In this document: in pieces, positions 41,898 through 53,700 of the stretch
How the letters are laid out: each line of letters starts with the position of its first letter
Numbering within the stretch: position 1 is the first letter of the stretch
From: Adineta vaga
Lineage: Eukaryota; Rotifera
Assembly: GCA_021613535.1 (NCBI GenBank)
Contig: CP075495.1
Location: forward strand, 992,001-1,056,000
Reading direction: 5' to 3'
DNA length: 64,000 nucleotides
Position numbers and translations under genes: made by a program
Notes under the pieces: model-generated
Database searches by the model: none
Seen by the model: the letters and a program-made list of their open reading frames with translations, nothing else
Told to the model about the DNA's origin: nothing

Positions 41898-42450
41898 TAA
41901 TATTCCATAGTAATGAACAGATACAAAACAAAACTTCGAATGTTATTAACATAATCGTTAATCAATAAATAATTCATTTTTCATAAAACATTAATTAAAA
42001 TTTCAAAATATAAAAGCACTATCACATATTTGATTGTTCACTTCAGCTTAGTGTTGATATAGGTGTGAGAAAATCATTACGAGAATAAAAAAATGCTGAA
42101 CAAAATGAGCATAAAATACATATTCTTGTTAGTGTCAATGTGATAAATGAATTAGAATTTCAGAGCCCTCTTTTATTTTCGAAATTCCTCGACAATGTAT
42201 TCAGAAAAATACAATGAATGAAAATAATCAGCAACTTTCTTGTCAAAGTGAATATGCGAGTAATTATCACTTACTGACGCTGAAGTGACAATATTCATTG
42301 TACATGTATATATACTATTAAAAAAGCATGATTTTCTCTCTTTCTTTCAAAAGCACACTTATTGGAAAAAGAATTTAAATAGAAACACTCTAGTGTTTTG
42401 TTCTAGAAACATTCATATCAGCATATAATCAGACCTGTATTCCCCTAACA
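41898..42450. other. Spacer and 5' flank of PAN/NHL copy 2
   Basis: No gene. The part from about 42190 is the duplicated promoter region of copy 2. Confidence 0.5.
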
Positions 42451-44047
42451 ATGATTTCTCAACAAGCTCGTCGCTGTTGGCAACTTATTATTCTTATTAT
42501 CTATTGCTCATCTTCATCCCATCAACAATATCGTTCGTTGGTTGTTCTCTCCAATTCTGGCTCTCAATTTCAACCTCTCAATCCACAAGCTCAACTTCTA
42601 TCCACAACTCTTCTCCCCACATTTCAATCATGTGCACTTGCATGTAATAATCATATTCTCTGTCGAGTATTTGATTTCGCTGTTAATCAATCTAATCAAT
42701 GTCGACTTTTTGAAGGAAATATCAATACACTTGGCTCAATTGTTTCTTCATCATTATCCTCACCAACATCAAATGTCGGTTATGTTAAGATTACATCTGA
42801 TCTTTTCACTGATTATGGCCGATCATGTTTATTAAATAAGATTGTTAGTCGTTATTTGACATGTGGAAGTTCATTGACATTGGAATGTCAACCACATAGT
42901 TATTGGGATAATTCATCATCAATGTGTTTACCACAAATTCCGACATTAGGTGGTGCATGTACATGGGGTGTGAATATGTGTCGTGAAGATCTCAATTTAA
43001 CATGTTTACAAATCTACAAATGTGGACGTAAGTTCAAAAAGAGAGATTTTCGAGTAAAATAATGATTTTGTATTTGTAGCAATATCATATATGGTTGGTA
43101 AGACACTACTCAATAACAGTACTTTAACAAGTGATACAGGAGCACCTGCACTTACTGGCGTAATTAATATCGTTACGTACCAAATCAATGGTTTATCAAC
43201 CATATTGTTTGGCGATGTTTATCTAAAACAGGTTGTGCGTTTCTTTGACTATGGTTCATCCGTTAATAATATAACCATCGTAGCGAAAACATGGTCTGGC
43301 AGTGATCAATTGTATGAGCCATACTTTGTATACATTGATACTCAAAATGGGTACAATATGTATGTATCTGATACTATATATGCTCGCATTCTGCTCTTCA
43401 GTGGAATGCAGAGCGTGAGTCCATTACCACAAGTAGTTGCTGGAGTATCTGGATCTCCTGGTTCTGGTCCATATCAGATAAACATGCCAAAAGGTTTTGC
43501 ATTTGACAATCAAAGTCGAATGTATATTGCTGAAATGAATAATCATCGAATAATGCGTTGGTCGGCAAATGCAACATATGGAGAATTGATTGCAGGCAAT
43601 GGCACAGCTGGTAATGGTTCTTTACAACTTCGTTGGCCTCGTGGTATCTATATTGATAAGATTAATGATCTGCTCTATGTTGTTGATATGGGCAATAGTA
43701 GGGTACAACGTTATTCTCTTAGTGGTTCATTTCCTGCTGTCGGTACGACGATTGCTGGAGGAAATGGTGCAGGATCAGCTAGTAACCAACTAAATTCTCC
43801 AGAAAGCTTATGGATATCACCTAAGACAGGAGCTATTTATATTGCTGACAAAAGTAACCATAGAATTCAACGATGGGATTCAAATGCAACGCGTGGAATC
43901 ACTGCTGCTGGATCACCTACAGGAACATCTGGTTCTGATGCATATCATCTCTATAGTCCACAAGGTGTTGCAATAGATGCAAATGAAACGTATATGTATG
44001 TATGTGATAGTACTAACAGTCGTATTCAACGCTTTACCCTCTTATAA
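42451..44047 (+). CDS. Secreted PAN-like / NHL-repeat protein, copy 2
   Basis: Exons 42451-43027 and 43080-44047, 52-nt intron identical in position and almost in sequence to copy 1; 514 residues. Signal peptide MISQQARRCWQLIILIIYCS, PAN-like segment (QSCALACNNHILCRVFDFAV, QCRLFEGNINT), Cys-rich knot, then NHL propeller (GFAFDNQSRMYIAEMNNHRI, GIYIDKINDLLYVVDMGNSR). Differences from copy 1 cluster in the signal peptide and at the start of exon 2 (VINIVTYQINGLSTILFGDV against VVTMAAYEINGLSAIFLVDV); the remaining blades are almost the same. Both copies look intact, with no sign of decay, so both are probably used. Confidence 0.85.
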
Positions 44048-44728
44048 CATATTTATAATCATTTAATCTCAATTTCTTGACTAATTTCTTTGAAAATGCT
44101 TTACTTATATCTTTGCTTTATTCGTACATCATTATTTATTTTAATAAACGTCTTTATTGCGTTATAAAATTCCATAAATAAAAGCCTTCTTGAGGGTGGG
44201 TGTGAGTGTGGATCTCCCTAATATACTCATTAGTAGGAAGTAGAAACGAAAAATGTCAATCTTTATGAAGTACTACTCTTTGTACTTTTGATACTTAGAA
44301 CGAAAATTAAGAAAGAGATAACTTTATATTCATCTTAAACCATGATTCTAAATCGCATCCACCATTCTTGATTCGATTAGGTTTAGACAATCGTTAAGTC
44401 GTCGATGTTTAAAGAATTAAAATTCCCATATGATATTGCGCTCCATCTAATTGATGATTTAGGTCATTTTGTTTCGCAGTACCGATTACATCTGAAGAAA
44501 AAGAACAATGATATTATTCGGAAATAACCAAATATCTTTTTTGTTCCTTGTTCTTGTATGCTTTGAATTAGTTAGATTGAAAAAGAATTGTGTAATTTGA
44601 TTTTATGCTTTCAAATGTGACAAAAAAATAAAAATGAGTTACGAGAATATTCCACCAATATTTTACATTTAAAAGTCGTCTTAGAATCAACTAAATGATC
44701 GGTAAGTGTGGTGGTTTGTAGATAAAAT
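44048..44728. other. Intergenic with a G-rich tract
   Basis: 3' flank of copy 2 then spacer. TTGAGGGTGGGTGTGAGTGT at 44190-44209 is a telomere-like tract. No gene. Confidence 0.5.
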
Positions 44729-45096
44729 ATGTCGATACTCGTTGATTCCCAAATAGGAAGTCAGTATACAATTCAAAAGAAATTAGGAACTGGTGCTTTT
44801 GGAACAGTATATAGAGCATATCATCCAGCCAGTCAGAGAACATTTGCTATCAAAAAAATTCACTATTCTTCTATAAATTCCGCTCAAGAAGTTGTTAAAG
44901 AAGCAATGATGCATACTTCTGTCAGTCATCCCTAATTATATGGGATCGATAACAGCATGTTTGGTTGAAGAATTATGTGATGGTTCTCTTGCTGATTATA
45001 TAAAAGCTGGAAGATAAAACACTTATGCTTCTTCTAAAGTGTGGACTACACAAATTATTTCAGGTCTGTATGCAATTCACAATCGTGTTTTTTTCT
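44729..45096 (+). pseudogene. Truncated protein-kinase relic
   Basis: ATG at 44729, MSILVDSQIGSQYTIQKKLG then TGAFGTVYRAYHPASQ: a glycine-rich loop, with the VAIK-type Lys in TFAIKKIHY and a helix-C Glu in VVKEAMMH. After SVSHP a stop is reached. In another frame the domain goes on as YMGSITACLVEELCDGSLAD YIKAGR, a TAA, and WTTQIISGLYAIHNR. There is no HRD or DFG motif, so catalysis is lost. Frameshift, stop and truncation make it a pseudogene of a NEK/STE-like kinase. Confidence 0.7.
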
Positions 45097-45364
45097 TTAT
45101 TGAACATAATTTATATAGGAGTGATCATTAAAAATGAATGATATTGATCAAGATAAATTATTTCATATGTATTAATTAATTTAATATATTTATTTTCAAT
45201 TATTCAAGATCGAATTATCGTGAAGTTTATTCTCTGTTGAAAAATAAAACTCTTTAAGTTTTTCTCTTTATAATTTCATCACATATCTGAATGAAGTTTT
45301 GGTATTGCAACGACAGTTGATCGCTAAATAAAAAATAAAATTCTTCTTCATATGATATTTTCTA

Positions 45365-46886
45365 TCATAGAAATTCTACCGGAACGTGATCAATATCTTG
45401 AAAATTCGTTGTAATTGTCGAGATTTCTCCTTTTTTCATTGGTGAGTAATGACCATTTCTAGAAAGAAGAAAAAAAAAGTTTTTAATCAAATTCCATTAT
45501 ATCGATTTTGAGAAGCATTAGTCATGCATAAATGAATTATTTAACAAACCATCACCTACCAGATAAAATCTTCAATTAATCTTTAAAAATTATCAAGAAT
45601 AGAAAACAATCGAATGAATTCGATTTTCTTACTGATTTAATGAATGAGATTCATTCAATTTGATCATTATCAGATCTTCTTCATTAACTTGACATGATAC
45701 ATCTTTACGTGGAACATTTCGTTTTTTAATCACTAATCGAACAATTGTTGCTTTTTGTAATAATGAACTATTTCCTCGAAGACGAAGTTCATTTGCTAAT
45801 GAAATATAACCAGAATTTTCTGCTAAATCAGCCGCAGTTAATTGTTGATTATTAACTGTTGTTAATGAACAACAACCTCGTTCAATTAAAATAGCACATA
45901 TACTTTGATGACCATTTCCAGCAGCCTAAATAAATAAATAAAACAAATAAATCTTTATATTTTTGAATTACTTTATGTAATAGAGTATTTCCATGATGAT
46001 CATAATTAATTATTGCTTGTTTATCTAAAAGATAATTAATTAAATGTTCATTTCCACTTATTACTGCATAATGAATCGGTGTAGAATTATTATAATCAAA
46101 TTCATTGATATTTGAATTTTGTTTTTCAATTAACCATTGTACAATATCAATATATCCATTTATACAAGCTAAATAAAATAAATAGAAATATATTTCTCTT
46201 TTCTCAAAGAAAATGTATTTACCAATATGTAAACAATTACAACCATGTTCATCTTTTAATTGACAATTTGCTCCATAAGAACTTAATAATTGTACAGTTT
46301 CGAAGAAACCATGTTGACATGCTAAATGAATTGGTGTAAATAATTGATTTGTTTGTTGATTAATTGTATCAGGAGATTTTAAAAGTAAAAATTTAACACA
46401 TTCATTATATCCATGTTCTGATGCATAATGAATAGCAAGAAAACCATGATAAGATTGATTATGAGGATCAGCATATTGTTCATTAAGTAAATATTTAAGA
46501 ACATTTAATGAATTATAACTAGCAGCTAAATGTAATGGAGTATTACCAAGTTCATCTCGAACATTCCATTGAAGTTGTTTCGATTGATAAAATATATATT
46601 TAAGAATATCTTTTTGATCACAAACAGCAGCATCATGTGCACACGTTGCACCATGTTCTGTTCGTAATTGTGTTAAATCGATATGTTTGATTTCGAGAAA
46701 ATATTTTAATAGATTTATATGACCATATCGACATGTATAATGAACAAGTGTTGCTTGATTTTCATCACGAATTGAACAAATTTCTGATGAAGAAAGAGGA
46801 TTTAAATAATTTATTATCGTTTCAAGATTTCCTTGTTCACAAATATCAAAAAGAAACTGATTCGAATGACGAATAGATGAAGCCAT
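45365..46886 (-). CDS. Ankyrin-repeat protein
   Basis: Four exons on the minus strand: 46886-46223, 46168-45972, 45925-45633 and 45458-45365, introns of 46-174 nt, all phases consistent, 415 residues. The ATG at 46886 starts MASSIRHSNQFLFDICEQGN. Eight or so ankyrin repeats run from about residue 15 to 300: NQATLVHYTCRYGHINLLKY, LGNTPLHLAASYNSLNVLKY, FLAIHYASEHGYNECVKFLL, FTPIHLACQHGFFETVQLLS, STPIHYAVISGNEHLINYLL, HGNTLLHKAAGNGHQSICAI. A basic C-terminal region (RLVIKKRNVPRKDV) and a short tail ending DHVPVEFL complete it. Intron 1 is 54 nt and stop-free, so an unspliced frame reads through it. A scaffold for protein binding; partner unknown. Confidence 0.85.
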
Positions 46887-47299
46887 TGATAATAAAAAAT
46901 TGTTCTTTTTTTTTCTTTTCAGAAAAACAATTTTCTCAAATTTATTCTGATGACTCACTTATCTGTCATTTCCAATACTTTATCCATTATATGAATTAGT
47001 CGATAGAGGACACTACGCGCAAGTATTTTCTCATCTTGAGGGTGGCTGTGGGTATCCTACTAACCTTTGCTTACATCTATATCCTTACCTATGGTTTTGG
47101 ATTAGAGTTTCTTAGAAATATAGAAATTTACTTAAGGTCGAACTTTTCTAAAATAAAGGATTTTTTAAAACCTAATACTTCTATCTAAAAATATAATTTT
47201 GATGATCTTACTGTTTGAGATTGTGCAATAGAGATCTACTTGTTAAATTCATAATTTATTTAATCATAAACAAAATGAATAAGTAATCAAATGAATTAC
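46887..47299. other. Upstream spacer of the ankyrin gene
   Basis: No gene. A G-rich tract CTTGAGGGTGGCTGTGGG lies at about 47035-47052. Confidence 0.45.
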
Positions 47300-48098
47300 T
47301 AAGATCATAGTTAAAAGTTCTGTCATATTCTTAAATCTATATACAAAGAAGAAACAACATTCAATCCATCTTTTTATATTATAAGTCCGATTTGATATAG
47401 TTATTGATGTAATTGACTCTTCGGATATCTTTCAGAAACAAAGAATAGGTAAAAAACTTACTGCTCAGTTATCGATAAACTTTAAAGGAATAAAAAATTA
47501 ATATGAGATACTGTTAGCGACTATTAGTCTTAAGTTTGTCATCACAAAATAAATGGAAATTATTGTCAAAACTGAGTTCAGCAAGTATCACTTATCCTTT
47601 AGTCCATATTTACCCAAAAACAATCACATGTGATAACTTTTCATCAAAATCTAGGTTAACATTTATCTGTTAGCGATTTCTTGAACAGTGAACAAAAATA
47701 TCAACATCAATTAAAAATATTTAATTTCATTAATAGAAACGTTATCGAAGAAAGAAATGTAGATATAACATTGTTAATTGTATCATGATACTATATAGTG
47801 TAGTGTAACGATAATTAAGTTCATGATTATTTGATGTATTCGTCTTATCTTAAAGAATAAGTAGTCAGAAAATATTCAAAACAGACTTGAAATCATTAGA
47901 TATACTATAGTTATAAACAAGGGAGAATAGTCGAGCGGTCAATTTTTTACCTATTCTTTGCTTCAGAAAGATATCCGAAGAGTTAGTTACAATAATTATA
48001 TCAAATCGGATTTATAATATAAAAAGATGGATTGAATGTTGTTTCTTCTTTGTATATAGATTTAAGAAAATGACAGAATCTTTTGACTATCTTTTTAG
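47300..48098. repeat. Long inverted repeat, about 800 bp
   Basis: Left arm 47300-47465 and right arm 47932-48098 are imperfect reverse complements of about 165 bp. For example CAATCCATCTTTTTATATTA (47361 on) pairs with TAATATAAAAAGATGGATTG (48016 on), and GAATAGGTAAAAAAC pairs with TTTTTTACCTATTC. The 465-bp centre has no ORF. This is consistent with a foldback or MITE-type element; no clear target duplication was found. Confidence 0.65.
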
Positions 48099-48586
48099 AT
48101 ATAACAACTGGTATATCTCATTTAAAAAATGTTCTTATTATTTTTAATTATAATATAGAAAAAGAAAACATAAGTCGAATTCGATCCCAAATTACAGATA
48201 GTCAAACAAAGATTTTATTCCTGCAGAAAAACTTAATAGTGATTACAGAATTCATATAAGAATTATATCTTACATTAGAAAACATTTATCTTAGAATCAT
48301 TGAGCAAGTACGTTCTTAATTAAAATCTAAAAATAATTCTTCGATTACCTTAGTCGAACTTCTTTCTTCATCTACATGAGCTTTTTGAGAAAGAAAGTCG
48401 TGCGCTATAAACACATTTTGAGATATGTCTTGTGCACGTATATGAAAAGAACAAATTCGATTGAGATGTTTTTCTAATTAATATCATTACTTATTTATCA
48501 TAAAATATCGAATAATAATTGATGTCAATTAAACAAAATTTATATTTAATAAAGATACGAAACAACAAGAAAACTTTGTATATTCA
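48099..48586. other. Spacer, no gene
   Basis: AT-rich 3' flank of the first receptor in the array. Nothing recognised. Confidence 0.45.
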
Positions 48587-49495
48587 CTATGGAATTGCTG
48601 GTATAATTGCCATTGTTCTTATATTAATTTTCTTAGTTAAAGACATTTTTAATGGTTCAGTAAATTGAAATAAAACAAGAATAACTGAAATAAATGATAT
48701 ATCAATAAATATATAAGATATTCTTAAATGATATTTTGGTATTGTTATTAAAAATGATAAGAAAATAAACATTGCATATGGAAAACAAAGTAGAAATAGA
48801 ATACTAACAAGAATAACAATTCTTCGAACCATTTTTAATTCTCTTTGAGCACGTATTAATGTATTTACTGATGTTATACGTTTACTCATCATTTTTACAT
48901 ATAAAATTAATTTAAAATAAATAAAAATAGTTAATAATACAGGTATTATATAGGCACCATGAGCCATATATATAATTGAAAAAGATAATTTTAAAGGTAA
49001 TTGACAAATTTGATTATCAATATTATAAAGAATTTCTCCTGTTAAAATAAAACTAATTGGATAAAGAAAACCAATTAACCATGTTAAACAAATAATAAGA
49101 ATTTGAAAACGAATTGATTGAAGAAATAAACAATTTGGATAAACAATAATTACATATCGATTCAATGCTTGTAATAAATATGAACTATTTTGAATTGAAC
49201 ATGTTACATATCCAAAATATCCTCGAAAATTACAAAATAAATCTTGATATTGTATTTGTTTATAATCATTAATTAATGTAAATGTTCGTGTATAGATTTG
49301 ATTAATACCAAATAGAATTGCAATAAAACATGAATTTGCAACTAATATCATTGGTATTGTATAACATTTTTTATTAAATAAAATTATAAGAAAAAAACAT
49401 CCAGATAATAAAGTTGCTATAATAAGACATATAAGAGTAAATATATCAATTGGAATAAACCATAATTCATTATTAATATTTCTTGTTTCATTCAT
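48587..49495 (-). CDS. 7TM receptor, array member 1 (divergent)
   Basis: 302 residues, single exon, ATG at 49495. It shares the array architecture: an N-terminus with LWFIPIDIF, TM1 (LICLIIATLLSGCFFLIILF), NKKCYTIPMILVANSCF in loop 1/TM2, a pre-TM3 Cys in LFCNFRGYFGY, TM3 ending LQALNRYVIIVYP (NRY in place of DRY), and a loop-2 Cys in DNQICQLPL. The basic loop RAQRELKMVRRIVILVSILF precedes TM6; TM7 ends FTEPLK. It aligns end to end with the three genes downstream but is clearly older. Ligand unknown. Confidence 0.85.
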   Translation of the reverse strand: MNETRNINNELWFIPIDIFTLICLIIATLLSGCFFLIILFNKKCYTIPMILVANSCFIAILFGINQIYTRTFTLINDYKQIQYQDLFCNFRGYFGYVTCSIQNSSYLLQALNRYVIIVYPNCLFLQSIRFQILIICLTWLIGFLYPISFILTGEILYNIDNQICQLPLKLSFSIIYMAHGAYIIPVLLTIFIYFKLILYVKMMSKRITSVNTLIRAQRELKMVRRIVILVSILFLLCFPYAMFIFLSFLITIPKYHLRISYIFIDISFISVILVLFQFTEPLKMSLTKKINIRTMAIIPAIP

Positions 49496-50644
49496 TCTAA
49501 AATATAAAATATAAAATTAAATTTTTAAATATAATCTCATTTCTTTATTCTTCTATTATTATTCTTCTTACAAATGAATTCTATTCATTCAACTGGTATT
49601 TAAACTAATTTAAGAAGATATGTTTCTTTCGATTAACGAAATACGATATAATTATAAAAGGTAAATGGAAACTTATTAGAACTTGATAAGTAATTTAAAG
49701 AAAAATATTTCTATGAATATTAATAAAATATGAAAATGACATTGCAATGATTGAATAAAATAATCTATGAGATTAGAAAAAAAACAACGATGATAATTCA
49801 TAATGCATGTTGACTAAGAGAAAGAATGTATTTAGATGTGACATGTCTATTCGATTCTTTCTTTCTTTTTCTTCTTATATTGAAGATGAGAAAAAATATA
49901 ATACCTAAAAGAATGGAAAAATTTTCTCATAAAGAATGTTTATTGTATGTTATAAAATACGAATAGAATTTAATCTTATAATCATAATTAGATTTATAAG
50001 TTAAATTAATTAAAAGAAAAAATTTAATAAAATATCAATAACATAAGATGAGACATAAGATCAATATTAAAATTTAATTAAATAAGATGTATTATGGAAT
50101 AGAATATATTCTATGAGGATAAATCATGTTTCAATGTCATCTTTTATTCTTAAGGAAAAGAAAATTCTTTTCTCTTGTGTATATTTAACTTGATTGTTGT
50201 TTGGTCTTTTCTTTTTCTCATGTTATATATTTTAAGAAGAAAAAGTGACATGACTATGTCAATCAAATATGATTATATTTGTCATACAGTTTTTTCTATC
50301 AAATGTATATTTTCTATTTGAGAGATAAGAAGAAATTCGAAGTTCTCTAACCTCGATTCATCAGAATAGTAAATGAAGAGATGAGATAATTTATATATAT
50401 ATATGAATAAGCATTATCTTGCGGGTCAATGGGAAACGAAAACTTTGCAAGTAGAAGAAATACTCATATGAATAACAATCAAATAGGAATTTCCTGGACT
50501 AGAATGATTCTTTTTATATATTTATTCATAAATATATATGACGATCTTTCACATGACAATCATAAAAGATAAAGAAATAAGTAGAAAATACAACATATCA
50601 ATAAGAATTATTTCTTCATATATTTCTCCACAATGCTGCTCACG
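49496..50644. other. Spacer between receptor genes 1 and 2
   Basis: 1.1 kb AT-rich DNA, no ORF or recognisable repeat; a TA run at about 50391-50404. Confidence 0.45.
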
Positions 50645-51550
50645 TTATATAGTTTGAACTACTTGTTGATTTATTCCTTTTATCAAAGATGCTTTCAATG
50701 GATCGGTAAATTTCAAGATAATTATCATTATCAATACCAATGAGACATTAATGAAAATATAAGCAATACGAAAATGATATTTCGGTGGTGAACCGAAATA
50801 TCCCATAAATATAAAGATTACATAGGGTAAACCCAGTGCAACCAAAACGAACACAAGTATCACAATTCGGTGAACCATTTTCAGTTCTCGTTGTGCACGA
50901 ACAAGAGTATTCACAGGTATGATGCGTGTGCCCATGTCTTTGACATATCGAAGTAATTTCATATATATCAAAATGATACCATTCATCGGTAATAGATAAA
51001 GCAAAATGAGATTGTAAATTGAAATGAAATTAAAATGAAGAGGCATTTGACAAATTTGATCATCTGGTAGATAAATAATTTCACCATTGAATAGATGAGG
51101 AAATGTACAAACAATACCACATATCCATGTTGAAATGACAAGACAAAGTTGAACTCGTTTTGTTTGCCAATATAATCGTGTTGGATAAACAGCAGTAACA
51201 TATCGATAGATAGCTTGAAGAAGATAAGAATAGTTTTGTGTAAAACATGTTATATAACTGATATATCCACGAAAAATACAAAACGAATCGGCATATTGAC
51301 TTTGTTTGAGATCGTTCTGTAATGTAAAAACCATTGCCCATAAGACGGCACCTGAAAATAAAAGTTCAGCTAGACAAGAGTTTGCCACTAACAACATTGG
51401 AATAGTATGACATGTTTTATTATAAATGATAATGATGAGAAAAAATGATGATAATAGAATGACCAAAGTAAGACAACTAATATTGAGAATATCAAATGGA
51501 ATAAACCATGATTCAATATTGGGCACTATTGAAGTGTTAGTATAGATCAT
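50645..51550 (-). CDS. 7TM receptor, array member 2
   Basis: 301 residues, ATG at 51550 (MIYTNTSIVPNIESWFIPFD). Seven TM segments. TM3 ends LLQAIYRYVTAVYP (YRY replaces DRY). Conserved Cys in FCIFRGYISY and DQICQMPLHF. Intracellular loop 3 has the core LRYVKDMGTRIIPVNTLVRA then QRELKMVHRIVIL. The C-terminus is KFTDPLKASLIKGINQQVVQ. Coding sequence and about 220 bp of 5' flank are almost identical to member 3; TM-loop details in loop 3 match member 4 instead. No intron, no lesion. Confidence 0.85.
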   Translation of the reverse strand: MIYTNTSIVPNIESWFIPFDILNISCLTLVILLSSFFLIIIIYNKTCHTIPMLLVANSCLAELLFSGAVLWAMVFTLQNDLKQSQYADSFCIFRGYISYITCFTQNYSYLLQAIYRYVTAVYPTRLYWQTKRVQLCLVISTWICGIVCTFPHLFNGEIIYLPDDQICQMPLHFNFISIYNLILLYLLPMNGIILIYMKLLRYVKDMGTRIIPVNTLVRAQRELKMVHRIVILVFVLVALGLPYVIFIFMGYFGSPPKYHFRIAYIFINVSLVLIMIIILKFTDPLKASLIKGINQQVVQTI

Positions 51551-53700
51551 TTTTAGATTTCAAAGTGAAATTAAAGATAAAAATCTTTATGGGGAAAATA
51601 TTCTGTTTAGTTTTTAACGGATAATTACCTGATAACAAGTATAAAAGAAATGGAATGATTTAAATGTACTGTTGTGGCATTTTCATTTCTTTATTTGCGT
51701 GATTTGTATAGAAGAAAAGATGTAATTATTATAGCTTTTTCTTTTTTTTCTTCTAATTCCTGCTAGAATAAGATTTGAATTTTAATCTGACTTTCATCTG
51801 ATATACTGTCATGTGTGTCACTAAAAAAAACAAATTATATGTCTAAATCTCAACGAGATTCTATTTTATTTGAAGATAATCGTAATATTCAGTGAACTTT
51901 TCTCAAGGAGAAAGAAAGTTCAATTGAATCTTGGATCTATAGATACCATTTAATTCTTTTGGATTATATAGGTCGGCACTAAACTTCCTCTTTGTTTCTT
52001 TCTTCTCCATTGTTAATAACACTTTAGATTTTGATAGTATGAATTTATACCTCATCTTGATAAATTTTTAAAATAATCTTTATCAATGAGCGCCATGAAC
52101 AAATTAGTTTTCTCTTCGAGTTATAGCAATGAATGGGAATACCATTATTTCATAGGATGTGTAATTATGTATGATTACATCGACGAGATATTTTTATTAA
52201 TTAAAAATTTTTGATATCAACAACTATATAGATGATTTCTTGCTACATAGATATATTGAAATTTGTTTTCAGCCAATATTATTTCCTTCCATAACAGAGT
52301 AAAAATGAGACTAGATTTTATATAAGGATGTGCGTAAAGGTTTTGAATATAAACAAAATAAATTCACAATCTCATCCTACATATTACTTTTTATCTTTCG
52401 GAGAATATATCCTATTCCGCGCAGATTTGGAATCGAGTTGGTGCCGAACTGACCGGTTTTCTTTCAGTATAAAAGTTTTTTTAGAGCATTGAAACTTGCC
52501 TATTTTTCTCATTTTGAACGGCTTTCATAATTTCAATCATCAAGTGATATTATGACCCTGGAAGTTTCCAGCTGATAAATTTTCATTCACCGTCGAAATT
52601 CGAGCTCTATATATCCACCAATACTTTCCTATTCTAGGATGAGATGTTCGAAATTAGTTTTACTCAAGAATATAGATTTGTCTTCTCCAAATTTTGACCT
52701 CACTTTTCTCCACGGATTTTAGACAGTTCTCACAGAATAATAATAGCTCGTGGTTTTAAGGCTATACTTTCGTAGCAAAACGTCAGAGATATGATTATCT
52801 TTGTTGCAGAGAGCATGTTGACAACGAACATCATGTAACTGTGAGAATATTTATATTAGAAAATCTAATATAAAAACGATACATTTTAGATCACTTTTAT
52901 CCTTGTGTTTGTATAGTACCATAGTTTTTGTGGATTACAATGCTTTTCAGCTCAATTAAATAATTATTTCAAAGGAAAATAGAACAAACTCATCAATTGT
53001 AAAGAAATTACATTCCCAATAAACAGAACCTTAACCAAAATATAGTTAGATGCCGATCAATATTAACTTCTGTAAGTTCTCAGTCAAAAACATTTTGATA
53101 GAAATCTCTCTTCGTTCTTAATGTTAGCGCATCAGATGTGACGCACTAAAATGAAAGCTATTACTTTTTAGAAACCTCAAAATCTATGAGTTTGACATCG
53201 AACATTTTCGTTGAGCTGACGTAATAGACTATGTTTCGAAAATATGGATTGCTTAATTAGTGCGCGAAATGCATCGATTTTTGCCAATAAAGCAAAACAT
53301 TTATAAACCGGCCGATTTCAAGTCTAATTCCGCGATGTTGAACATTATGAAATCAGTTCCTATCGGTCCGCAGAATTCTTTCACTACCATACATTTAGAA
53401 GTTGAAGTTCTGTTCAATTGAATTCAAGTTTCGAGTTTAACACTAAAGGAAAGAGATGAAACTTTTGAGTAAAGGAGAAACGCGCAATCACATCATGCAG
53501 TTAAGATTTCCTTAAGAAATACTATCTAGTTTCACTAGTCTAAATATGGAGTATCAATTTTATTTGTTTCACATATTTATTGATGAAAATATTTGATAAT
53601 CATTCAAATGACAATCATAAGGAGATATATAAATTGAAAGCAGATATATTAATCAACAAAATACTCAACATAAATGGGAGTTTTTCTATGCATCTCTTCA
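51551..53700. other. Spacer between receptor genes 2 and 3
   Basis: The first 220 bp (to about 51770) are the duplicated 5' flank. From about 52410 to 53340 the base composition is visibly less AT-rich, with CCGCGCAGATTTGGAATCGA near 52417 and AAACCGGCCGATTTCAAGTC near 53305 (partly inverted relative to each other). No ORF. Possible remnant of a transposable element, unproven. Confidence 0.4.

Larger units (their letters stand above)
38580..44180 (+). repeat. Tandem duplication of the PAN/NHL gene
   Basis: Unit 1 spans about 38580-40580 and unit 2 about 42190-44180. Similarity covers about 250 bp of 5' flank, both exons, the intron and about 120 bp of 3' flank including the AATAAACGTCTTT region. 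The spacer between them holds a Tc1/mariner element. Exon 2 halves are closer to each other than the flanks. Confidence 0.8.
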
